From the NCBI GenBank assembly GCA_023052935.1, contig CM041292.1:135112951-135176950 (forward strand): a DNA stretch of 64,000 bases, in the 5' to 3' direction. The position numbers and the translations under genes are program-made. Source of the DNA: Piezodorus guildinii. Taxonomy: Eukaryota > Arthropoda > Insecta > Hemiptera > Pentatomidae. The notes under the pieces are model-generated. The model was not told where the DNA came from. It did not search any database and worked only from the letters and a program-made list of their open reading frames with translations. Below, in pieces: positions 9,066 to 17,242 of the stretch (positions are counted from its first letter, which is position 1; every line of letters starts with the position of its first letter).

Positions 9066-11744
9066 ATGACCTCACCTACTTCCTTATCTATTCTCCTATG
9101 GAATGCGAATGGTGTTAGAACTCACACTGACGAACTTACAGCCTTACTGCAAGACAAAAAAGTTGATGTTGCACTCATTACTGAAACTAGACTAACCACT
9201 AAACAGTACTTAAAAATACCTGAATACACGACATACCGGACAGACCATCCAGACGGCAAAGCCCATGGCGGTACTGCTGTCATTGTCCACCGATCCCTCT
9301 CCCACCACTTACACCCACTTCCCGCCCACGACTTCCTACAAGCCACCTCTGTTATAATCAAGACCTTTTCTTTTCCGCTCGTCATCGCATCAGCATACTG
9401 CCCTCCTAAACATCCCGTTTCTTCTGCCCAATTTGGATCCTTCCTCAACTCATTGGGGAATCACTTTATTCTGGGTGCAGACCTAAACGCCAAGCACCAA
9501 CAATGGGGTTCCAGAACCACAAATACTCGTGGACGGACATTGCAGGCTGCACTCAACTCCCGACGCCTTAATCTCCTACCTCCCAATTCCCCTACCTACT
9601 GGCCAACAGATCCTAACCGTAATCCAGACATCCTTGACTTCTTCATCCACAGCGGATTAGGCTCCCTGAACTATTCCGTAACTCGCCTTGATGAACTATC
9701 CTCTGACCATAGTCCACTGATCCTAAATGTATCCTTAACACCTATTCCTAAACCTGTCCCACCGTCATTCATCAGAGGCCCTATCAACTGGAACCTCTTC
9801 CGCGAAATCCTCACCAATGATATTGACCTCAAAGTGACTCTCAAAACCCAAACTGACCTTGACAATGCCGTCTATTCCTTTACAACCTCGATTCAACAAG
9901 CCGCCTGGACTGCCTCCGTTTCCAAGCACTCCCAAATAAATCCTTACAAAAACCATTTACCACAACACCTCCTAGACCTAATCCACACTAAACGCCGAGC
10001 CAGAGCATTATGGCAACGCACCCGTCACCCATCAGATCGCCACTCCTATAACTTTTATTGTAGACAATTAAAGCGGGAGTTGGCGATCTTCCGTTCCCAA
10101 TCCTACAATTCCTACCTCTCCTCTCTCTCGACTCGTGACAATTCCTTGTGGAATGTCACGAAGAGAATTCTTAAATCCCCCCTGATATCCCATCCTCTCC
10201 GGCGTAGTGATAATTCCTGGGCTGCTTCTGACAAATATAGGGCCCAGGAATTCGCACTACACCTTTCCAAGGTATTCACTCCTCATTCTGATTTCAATCC
10301 AACCCATACCGCAATAGTTGAAGAGTTCCTTACGTCACCGATACCAATGTCCTTACCACCTAAAGCAATCAATCCCTCTGAGGTAAAATATCTTCTTAAA
10401 AAGCTTCCTCTCCGTAAATCTCCTGGATACGATCTCCTTACTCCTCAAATCCTAAGACAACTTCCATCTAAAGCCATTACATTCCTTACATATATCTATA
10501 ACTGTATCCTACGCACTACCTATTTCCCTCTGTTGTGGAAACACTCGACTATCATCCTTTTCCTAAAACCAGGCAAACCCTCCAACTGTACGTCATCCTA
10601 CAGACCTATTAGCCTTCTTCCGATCCTCTCCAAAATCTTCGAAAAACTCCTATTAAAACGAATCCTAGCCAAATTTCATAATTTTCCTCCACACCAGTTT
10701 GAATTCCGTCCTCAACATTCCACGGTTCAGCAAGGACTCCGAGTTGTAGACCACATTTCCTCCGCCCTTGAGTGCAAGGAGTATTGTTCGGGTGCCTTTC
10801 TGGACATAGCTCAAGCTTTTGACCGGGTATGGCACCCGGGACTGCTCTTTAAGCTCAAAACCCATTTACCTCAATCTTTATACCTAATCCTCCGATCCTA
10901 TTTATCAAACCGCTCCATCCGAGTTCGTTGTGGTTCCGAATTTTCCAAACATTATTCTGTTGAGGCCGGTGTTCCTCAAGGCAGCGTCTTAGGACCCGTC
11001 CTCTACATCCTCTACACCGCCGATATCCCTACCGATCCCAAAACCTTTCTGGCAACATTTGCTGATGACACAGCCATTTTATCATCCGATTCCGATCCTG
11101 AAGTAGCATCGCTAAATCTCCAAAGGCACCTTTCCCTTGTCGAAGACTGGTGTAAGGCTTGGCGAATTAAGGTGAACGAAAGCAAATGCACACACGTTAC
11201 TTTCACCCTTCGACGTAAATCCTGTCCAACAGTTAAATTCAATTCCATACCGCTTCCTTCCTCAGACACAGTCCGGTACCTTGACTTTTTACTAGACAAA
11301 AGACTGACGTGGAACCCACATACAAGACTTAAAAGGATAGAACTCAACCGCAGATTCGGCCGGTTATACAAACTACTGGACAGAAAATCTCATCTTACAG
11401 TCGACAACAAATTACTAATATATAAGACAGTACTGAAACCTATATGGGCCTACGGACTTGAACTATGGGGGACAACTAAACATTCTAACATCAAACGTAT
11501 CCAATCCTTCCAATCCAAAGTCCTTCGAACAATAGTTAATGCTCCTTATTACGTTACCAACTGTACCCTACACCACGACCTTAATATTCCATTTATTTTA
11601 GACCTGGTACCATCCAAATTTTCCAAATTCCATCAGAACCTTCTTCATCACCCTAATCCTCTTGCTCAATCGCTCTCCAGCTCCACCCATCCCTACAATC
11701 CTCCTCGAAGATTGAAACGGCAGTGGCCCCGCGACGTTTTGTAA
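9066..11744 (+). CDS. Jockey-A ORF2: endonuclease-reverse transcriptase (copy 1)
   Basis: 892 residues. Residues 1-230 form an APE-type endonuclease: LLWNANGVRTH at the start, ALITETRL with the metal-binding Glu, GADLNAKHQQWGS, and the catalytic SSDHSP near residue 213. The RT spans about 430-750, with SYRPISLLPILSKIFEKLL, GAFLDIAQAFDRVW, AGVPQGSVLGPVLY and the catalytic TFADDTAIL near residue 665. The C-terminus ends RLKRQWPRDVL. The enzyme nicks DNA and copies the element RNA onto the nick. It has no RNase H domain, as is usual in Jockey. Two glycines conserved in copy 2 are changed (QFGFR to QFEFR, YLGF to YLDF). The clade call rests on motif order and overall resemblance to Jockey polymerases. 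Confidence 0.94.
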   Translation: MTSPTSLSILLWNANGVRTHTDELTALLQDKKVDVALITETRLTTKQYLKIPEYTTYRTDHPDGKAHGGTAVIVHRSLSHHLHPLPAHDFLQATSVIIKTFSFPLVIASAYCPPKHPVSSAQFGSFLNSLGNHFILGADLNAKHQQWGSRTTNTRGRTLQAALNSRRLNLLPPNSPTYWPTDPNRNPDILDFFIHSGLGSLNYSVTRLDELSSDHSPLILNVSLTPIPKPVPPSFIRGPINWNLFREILTNDIDLKVTLKTQTDLDNAVYSFTTSIQQAAWTASVSKHSQINPYKNHLPQHLLDLIHTKRRARALWQRTRHPSDRHSYNFYCRQLKRELAIFRSQSYNSYLSSLSTRDNSLWNVTKRILKSPLISHPLRRSDNSWAASDKYRAQEFALHLSKVFTPHSDFNPTHTAIVEEFLTSPIPMSLPPKAINPSEVKYLLKKLPLRKSPGYDLLTPQILRQLPSKAITFLTYIYNCILRTTYFPLLWKHSTIILFLKPGKPSNCTSSYRPISLLPILSKIFEKLLLKRILAKFHNFPPHQFEFRPQHSTVQQGLRVVDHISSALECKEYCSGAFLDIAQAFDRVWHPGLLFKLKTHLPQSLYLILRSYLSNRSIRVRCGSEFSKHYSVEAGVPQGSVLGPVLYILYTADIPTDPKTFLATFADDTAILSSDSDPEVASLNLQRHLSLVEDWCKAWRIKVNESKCTHVTFTLRRKSCPTVKFNSIPLPSSDTVRYLDFLLDKRLTWNPHTRLKRIELNRRFGRLYKLLDRKSHLTVDNKLLIYKTVLKPIWAYGLELWGTTKHSNIKRIQSFQSKVLRTIVNAPYYVTNCTLHHDLNIPFILDLVPSKFSKFHQNLLHHPNPLAQSLSSSTHPYNPPRRLKRQWPRDVL

Positions 11745-12203
11745 ACTTTTATTCTGGAGTTCTGACACTGGTCAGATCCTCCACTCATGTACTGTATGTT
11801 TGTGGCTATTCCGCCCTAGCTCGGCCTCCGCTGGCTTACACCAGTGAAGCGCCGGGTGAGAGGCGCTGGGATCTCTTGGATTCGGCTTCTCCCCCCACTT
11901 GTGGAGGGAGCAGCGGAGTCTAGGGTCCCTTTAGCAGATTGTATATATTGTATATAGTTAAGTTTGCTTGTATGATTTTTGTTTATTTCCCAACTTGTAT
12001 TTATCTCTACTACAGGTTGTTGTTTTGATTTGTTTGTTGTTGTTTTGTTTTTTTTAATTGTTATTTTCTTGTATATATTCGAATTTATTTATTTCCGATT
12101 TTATGTAATTTGACTTTATTATCATTATTCTGTATATATTGTATGAATGTGTACTACATCTCTATTACTACTGTTCATTATGTAACAAACTGTAATATTT
12201 CTC

Positions 12204-12231
<28 letters not shown>
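11745..12231 (+). other. Jockey-A 3' UTR with conserved hairpins (copy 1)
   Basis: A GC-rich block (about 11810-11935) sits between the ORF2 stop and an AT-rich tail. It holds three inverted repeats: CGCTGG...CCAGTG (11829-11846), GCGCC...GGCGC (11849-11866) and a long stem at 11885-11914 with a TT loop. The last two-arm structure is kept in copy 2 (17071-17102, minus) although the bases differ. That suggests RNA structure used in recognition by the RT. Confidence 0.6.
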
Positions 12232-12236
<5 letters not shown>

Positions 12237-12244
12237 TAAAGCTG

Positions 12245-12766
12245 TTAAGATTCTTAATTTAACCGAATCAGAAAAACATACAATATATGTGTGTGACACA
12301 CAAAAAGCAACATACCTAACCACCGTCCCAATACTTCAACCGGGTTTTTTCTTATGTCGAGAAAATAGAAAGCATAAAAAAAATATACGCAATTACTTAT
12401 GATATCTTACGGCAATGGAGGCGATAAGCAGTATGATGACAGGGCAAGGTAATTCCGATATCAGCCACTGATTTTTATCTTGTGAAAATTTGCTGTTTGG
12501 TTGGTCTTTATAACGGACTTCATCTCCTGAAATTGATATTGGATCCATCTTTTAGAGTATGAAGGTGTTGAAAATTTCCAGTTCGATCAGTTATTGATGT
12601 TTCGGTCTACTATCAAAGTTATCAAACGTCTCTGGAATTTTTATTGTTGTAAATTTAACACATGTTATAAATATCGGACCTCCGAAACTCGTGAAGATTT
12701 ATGTTCACCAATTGATGAGTACTGTATAAGAAAGGGTTGCGGTCCAGATGTTTATCTATAGTCCTC
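12245..12766. other. AT-rich DNA without a recognised gene
   Basis: No ORF and no family resemblance found. Confidence 0.4.
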
Positions 12767-12869
12767 CGTTTGAACCAGGGCTGTGACTGAATAGTCATTT
12801 CAGCCGTGAGGCAAACCTGGGTAATGGAGACCCTCCCAAAGGCACATTCAGCCTCTATTTAGGTAACCA
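12767..12869 (+). repeat. Fragment of SINE family B
   Basis: The stretch running CTGTGACTGAATAGTCATTT, CAGCC, TGGAGACCCTCCC, then CATTCAGCCTCTAT follows the middle of the SINE at 28625-28928 (CTGTGACAAAATATTATTTC, CAGCC, TGGAGTCCCACC, CCAGCCTCTAT). Its box A head and 3' tail are missing. Confidence 0.5.
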
Positions 12870-13210
12870 AAAATTTATCTATTTTCTTATTAATTATGAA
12901 TACAAGATCCACAAAACTGACGAAGACTTATGAAGTAATTTATGAGTACTGTAGGAGAAAGGGTAGCGGTATGTATAAAGTGCCAGATGTTTATATAAAC
13001 TATTTGTAGAATAATAGATAGTTCCTACTATCAGATTTGCTACAGAAGGATGTCTCGCATGACTGAATAGTGTTTACCTGAATCAGAAGTGGATCGAATA
13101 TAAAATAATCAACCTATTACGGATTTAGTATTTGTAAATGTCGAGTAGTATTGCGGGCGATACTTTGCCTCTAAAGATATTTATTATTTATTATTTCGTG
13201 AGATTTCTTA

Positions 13211-13218
<8 letters not shown>

Positions 13219-13270
<52 letters not shown>
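13219..13270. repeat. (TA)n microsatellite
   Basis: An alternating TA tract with one TATTATA interruption. The same tract resumes at 13491-13510 on the far side of SINE C, so the SINE appears to have landed inside one TA tract. Confidence 0.9.
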
Positions 13271-13490
13271 CGCGTTTCTCGATGCAATTTGTATGGTAGG
13301 GTCATCATTCCCTACGTATAATTTTGTGAGTGGCCACCATTTGGCTGACGGGTCCCACATACCCGGGGGAGAGGCTGTGATTGAATCCCCATTTAATTAC
13401 ATCCTTATAAAAGCCCCACCGGTACTGGGATTAGAACTCACAACTTCAACATGAGAGACAAGCGCCCTAGCCACTCAGCCACGCGCTCCC
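13271..13490 (-). mobile_element. tRNA-derived SINE, family C
   Basis: On the minus strand a tRNA-like head begins GGGGAGCGCGTGGCTGAGTGG. Box A TGGCTGAGTGG (13471-13481) is canonical, and box B AGTTCTAATCC (13428-13438) follows 32 bases later. Beyond the head the body (to about 13271) is unrelated to families A and B. There is no acceptor-stem complementarity, so it is not a functional tRNA gene. (TA)n flanks both sides. Confidence 0.7.
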
Positions 13491-13635
13491 CATATATATA
13501 TATATATATAGAAATCTTACATAATTAAAAATTTTAATAATATTTCTGCAATGTAGCAAGCATTGAACTATTCTAATGCAGTCTCCTGAAATTCGGAACA
13601 TACACAACAGTGCCGTTTTTCTTTATTTTATATTA

Positions 13636-14188
13636 AGGATAACCGAGGACTGCTATACAAACTCCGTAAATTCCGGCCTCTTACTTACTTTCCAGTCTTT
13701 ACATTATCCAGTCTTACCTCTCTGACAGATCCTTCAAAATAAATAACAATAGTTCCTATTCGTCCATTTTTACTCAGCCCGCTGGTGTTTCTCAAGGCAG
13801 TATCCTTGCACCAATTCTTTACATAGTTTATACAGCTGATATCACAACCCATCCTAACACCTTCCTTTCTACCTATGCTGATGGCACTTGTGTGTTATCA
13901 GTCAATTACGATCCAACTATTGCCTCTTAAAGTCTCCAATCAAACATCAGAGACCTTGAGCTAAGGTGTCAGAAATGGCGTCTGAAAAGAAGATGGCCTC
14001 AAGACCTTCTAGTTTATATTACCTATTGGAGAGCAGCCAATGGGTAGTTTCTCTTCATGTATTTTTCAAGTCCCTTGATATATCAACCAATACAGTCTTT
14101 TTATCTTCTTGTTTTATCTAACAGCTAATTTACTAGATGTATGAACCTATACAGTTGTAAATATCAATAAATAAATATTAAATATACA
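13636..14188 (+). pseudogene. Jockey-B LINE fragment with internal deletion
   Basis: It starts within the RT (RGLLYKLRK, then SYLSDRSFK with frame loss) and continues through AGVSQGSILAPILY. The decayed catalytic box reads YADGT instead of YADDT. An in-frame stop follows in the next 20 codons. The sequence then jumps from WRLK directly to the C-terminal RRWPQDLLV, so roughly 150 codons are deleted, and it runs into a 3' UTR ending TAAATATCAATAAATAAATA. It belongs to the same subfamily as 5506-6370. Confidence 0.82.
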
Positions 14189-14379
14189 TTTAAGGATCTA
14201 TTATGATATTTTTATGTTTCTTCTTCCTTAATAGGAAGACTTCATAAGTCTGACAGAATCTTAAAACCATCACTTATTTTCAGAGACGAAAATAATATTT
14301 TAAAACAATTCTGTAAATACTGCTCCCCTTACTAAGAACTCAGTGTTCCAAAGACCGTTCAGTATTCTGGTTCGCCATC

Positions 14380-14740
14380 CTCTTACGACAGGAACCATGT
14401 AGAGGGAGCCCTAAGGAGTCCGATTGTCGCCTGGGAAAGTTCATTAGCTGCCTAAACTATCATGGATTATTATGTAGATAATGAGGCGGGAGGATGGTGT
14501 AGGCTTCCCAGGCCGGCGGCGGCACTAAAGAGGACGGCGGGCCTTGTAATCTAAAGCCGGTATTGTATTAGTTGCGCCCACGCCCAGGGAACACGAGACA
14601 TCTTCACCGTGTGAAGCCGCGATAGGTGTGCCCGAAATGGTGATTGTCGCAACCCTCCGAGTACAGGTGGAGGCGTATTGTTCGATCCGTGATCCTTAGT
14701 CGGCATCCTTACTCCCGATGTTGTAGCGCAAAAAAATATG
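14380..14740. other. GC-rich island of unknown origin
   Basis: About 360 bases far richer in G+C than the flanks, with blocks such as CCAGGCCGGCGGCGGCAC and GTTGCGCCCACGCCCAGGGA. No ORF of useful length. It could be an untranslated region of a retroelement or other acquired sequence. I do not recognise it. Confidence 0.35.
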
Positions 14741-15639
14741 AAACATTTATAACCCTTAGATGGGACGCTATCCTGGTTTTTCAGATCTACCTGTAGACAC
14801 TTGAAAAGGTTAGTCTAGTATTACAAGTTTCAAATTCATTACTTCTCTCATCGTATTCAAAACTTCATTAAACCCAAAACATAAACTTGCTACATTCACT
14901 AATTCGTTTCCAGTACATGGTAACACCAAAGAAAAATTGTCATTGAATAAAAATGCTTCCCATAAATATAAACTGGCAAACGCTTTGTTACTTCATCTGT
15001 ACACATTTTTAGTAGTAAAACCGGGCCATTTTTTTTACTTCATTGAACCTTTTATTTTCACTTTTAATTATAATAATAGTAATAATGATATTTTTCGGTT
15101 ATTTTAATTAAACACATAACCAAACATGGCTCGATAAAAATATTTACGTCTTGACACTTGGAGAATCGTTAGCCGAAGGCTGGCCTGGGCAAAGGACATT
15201 AATAATTCAATTAAATCATCTTAGGAGTTTTGCAAAGAACATCACATCAGGGATTTTATACACATTAACAGCAAATATATACCTATAAATTTAACTTATA
15301 ACCCAGCCCTATATCCTTTATATTATATTTTATAACTTGACAAACTATAAACGGTATCATTTCAATATACTGCGAGTTTGAGGGTTAAGGAGCCAGGCTT
15401 CCGGTATAAATTAAGGACCTTAAAACAAAAAAAAAAGGTCCTGCGGAAAAGATGTATCCGGAAATGCGTAGTTATGGAGCTAAAGTCAAAAATATGATGT
15501 TAGAGTAAAAAATGTTTTTCAGGCAATATCAGCTTTTCAGGAATCGATTTTTCGGCAAAATCTTTGGAATAAAATTTGTAGGTCATTACAAGATTTTCAT
15601 TTTTCTCCCCACTATTATATTGCTGATATACAGGTTTAA
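14741..15639. other. AT-rich DNA without a recognised gene
   Basis: No family resemblance seen. Confidence 0.4.
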
Positions 15640-15892
15640 TTAGTTTGGGTGGCACTACAACCAATGAAGGGCATTTGATCCAGTACATGGTAAAATTCCA
15701 AAATATTTCTAGGCGAACCGCTGTGATGGGAAGCGATCAGGCTAAGATCTCACCCAAACGCCAGGCTTTTACCCCAATTATAGAGAACCAATTTTATCTA
15801 AGCGGTTTGAGACAAATAAACAGAACCATCTAACCCATGATCTGAAGGTTCGTAGAACAGTACGCTACCCGCTGAGCTTTCCTACACTATCT
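15640..15892 (-). repeat. Possible diverged tRNA-like SINE
   Basis: On the minus strand AAGCTCAGCGGGTAGCGTAC (around 15862-15881) looks like a tRNA box A region. A weak box B-like GGGTTAGATGG follows about 35 bases on. The body is GC-richer than the flanks and ends near TTGGTTGTAGTGCCACCC. The call is tentative. Confidence 0.3.
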
Positions 15893-16454
15893 TCTATCAA
15901 TGAAAACAGTTATTATAATTTTATATTTCTGAATTCATTCTGATTGTAAATTTTCTCGAGATGATATTTTTGCAAATCAAACAGAATGAGAAGTGTTCGG
16001 ATTATATGTTTATATCTATTATTGTCATTATTTGGTTAAACAAAAACACGCTCATCTGGTAACATTAAGCAGTAAAAAATAATTGTTTAACAGTTTGATA
16101 AACAAAGATCTTTAAACGAGCACTGGTAACAGGTAGCAAGGTAAAAAAGAACTGTGACTGAGTTATTAGAGATCAGTCCTATTCCATAAAAGCAAAAACT
16201 GAAAAAAAAAACTATTAGTTTACTCATTGAATAACTACAAGAATTAAATTAGGAAGATACCCAAAATTAGCAATATAATTGATGTTGATTTATTCGAAAA
16301 AATATAATAATAATATGAACTGTGGAGAACTTAGATCAGAAGCTAATCAAAATGGAATTGGACTTGCCTCAAACAGAAAACTTTGACAAAACCTCATGTG
16401 AATTTATATTTAACAATAAGAGTAAGAAATATAAGAAATATAATGCAATAAAGT
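15893..16454. other. AT-rich DNA without a recognised gene
   Basis: Nothing recognised. Confidence 0.4.
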
Positions 16455-16585
16455 TTAAAATTTAAATTCTATTTTGTTGAAATTTACAACTGTATACTAC
16501 AATACATCAAGTAAATATGCTGATAAAGAATATGTACATGAAAAACGTGAAGAGAAACTGCCCATTGGCAGCACTCTAGCAATAA
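16455..16585 (-). mobile_element. Jockey-B LINE, 3' UTR-only fragment
   Basis: The minus strand reads AGAGTGCTGCCAATGGGCAG, then TTTCTCTTCACG and TATACAGTTGTAAATTTCAAC. This matches the 3' UTR of the element at 5506-6370 (AGAGTGCTGCCACTGGGTAG) and that at 13636-14188. No coding sequence remains. Confidence 0.75.
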
Positions 16586-17070
16586 AGTTAAATTAAATTT
16601 ATAAGATAGTAATATTCATTTGAAAATATATTACCTGAAGTACTGATAATAAAAATACAAACTTTTATTGATTACGGAGAGGGAAGACAGAAAGAGTAGG
16701 GAAGTAAAGGCTGTTTCTTTCGTAAAAATTTAATTTGGACGTCGATAGAAAATCAACTGAAAAACTTTTTTTTAAATTATTTTTATTGAGATATATTACA
16801 ATTTGTTACAAAATGAACAATAATAATATTGATAAGAGACCACATTCATACTATATATACAGAAAATAATAATAATGGTCAAATTACATAAAATAGAACA
16901 AAAATAAATTCATATATATACAATAAAATAATAATAATAAATAAAAAACAAAACAAATCGAAACAAAAACCTATTATTGAGATAAATAAAAAGTTGGCAA
17001 ATAAATAAACATCTTACACACAATCATAACTATATACAATGTATACAATTGCTAAAGGGACCCCAGCAAG

Positions 17071-17102
17071 CGCTTTTCCCTCCACTTGTGGAGGAAAAAG
17101 CG
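17071..17102 (-). other. Jockey-A 3' UTR hairpin (copy 2)
   Basis: An almost perfect 15-bp inverted repeat with a 2-base loop, bottom arm CGCTTTTTCCTCCAC and top arm GTGGAGGGAAAAGCG. The equivalent stem in copy 1 is 11885-11914. At one or more positions a C-G pair there is a T-A pair here, which keeps the pairing. Confidence 0.6.
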
Positions 17103-17242
17103 GAACCCAAGAGATCCCAGCGCCTCTATCTCAGCCGCATCACTGGTCTGAGCCAGTGGAGGCTGAGTTAGGGCGCTGAAGCCACAAACATACCGTACAT
17201 GAGTGGAGGATCTGACCATTGTCAGAACTCCAGTTTAAATGT

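Larger units (their letters stand above)
7431..12231 (+). mobile_element. Full-length Jockey-clade LINE, subfamily A, copy 1
   Basis: It has a 5' UTR of about 310 bases, ORF1 (gag-like), ORF2 (endonuclease plus RT), a ~490-base 3' UTR and a 28-base poly(A) (12204-12231). A 13-bp target duplication AGTAATAAAGCTG lies at 7418-7430 and 12232-12244. The boundaries agree with the independent copy on the other strand (16767-21533). Both ORFs are open. The RT fingers read HQFEFRPQHS where copy 2 has HQFGFRPQHS, and RYLDFLLDK replaces RYLGFLLDK. Two conserved glycines are therefore lost, and this copy may be impaired. Confidence 0.95.

Noticed and set aside
13212..13454. Frame beginning MCVYIYIYIY
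   Set aside because: Translation of (TA)n running into SINE C.
13428..13490. Apparent tRNA gene on the minus strand
   Set aside because: Boxes A and B are good, but there is no 7-bp acceptor pairing and the similarity continues into a SINE-like body.
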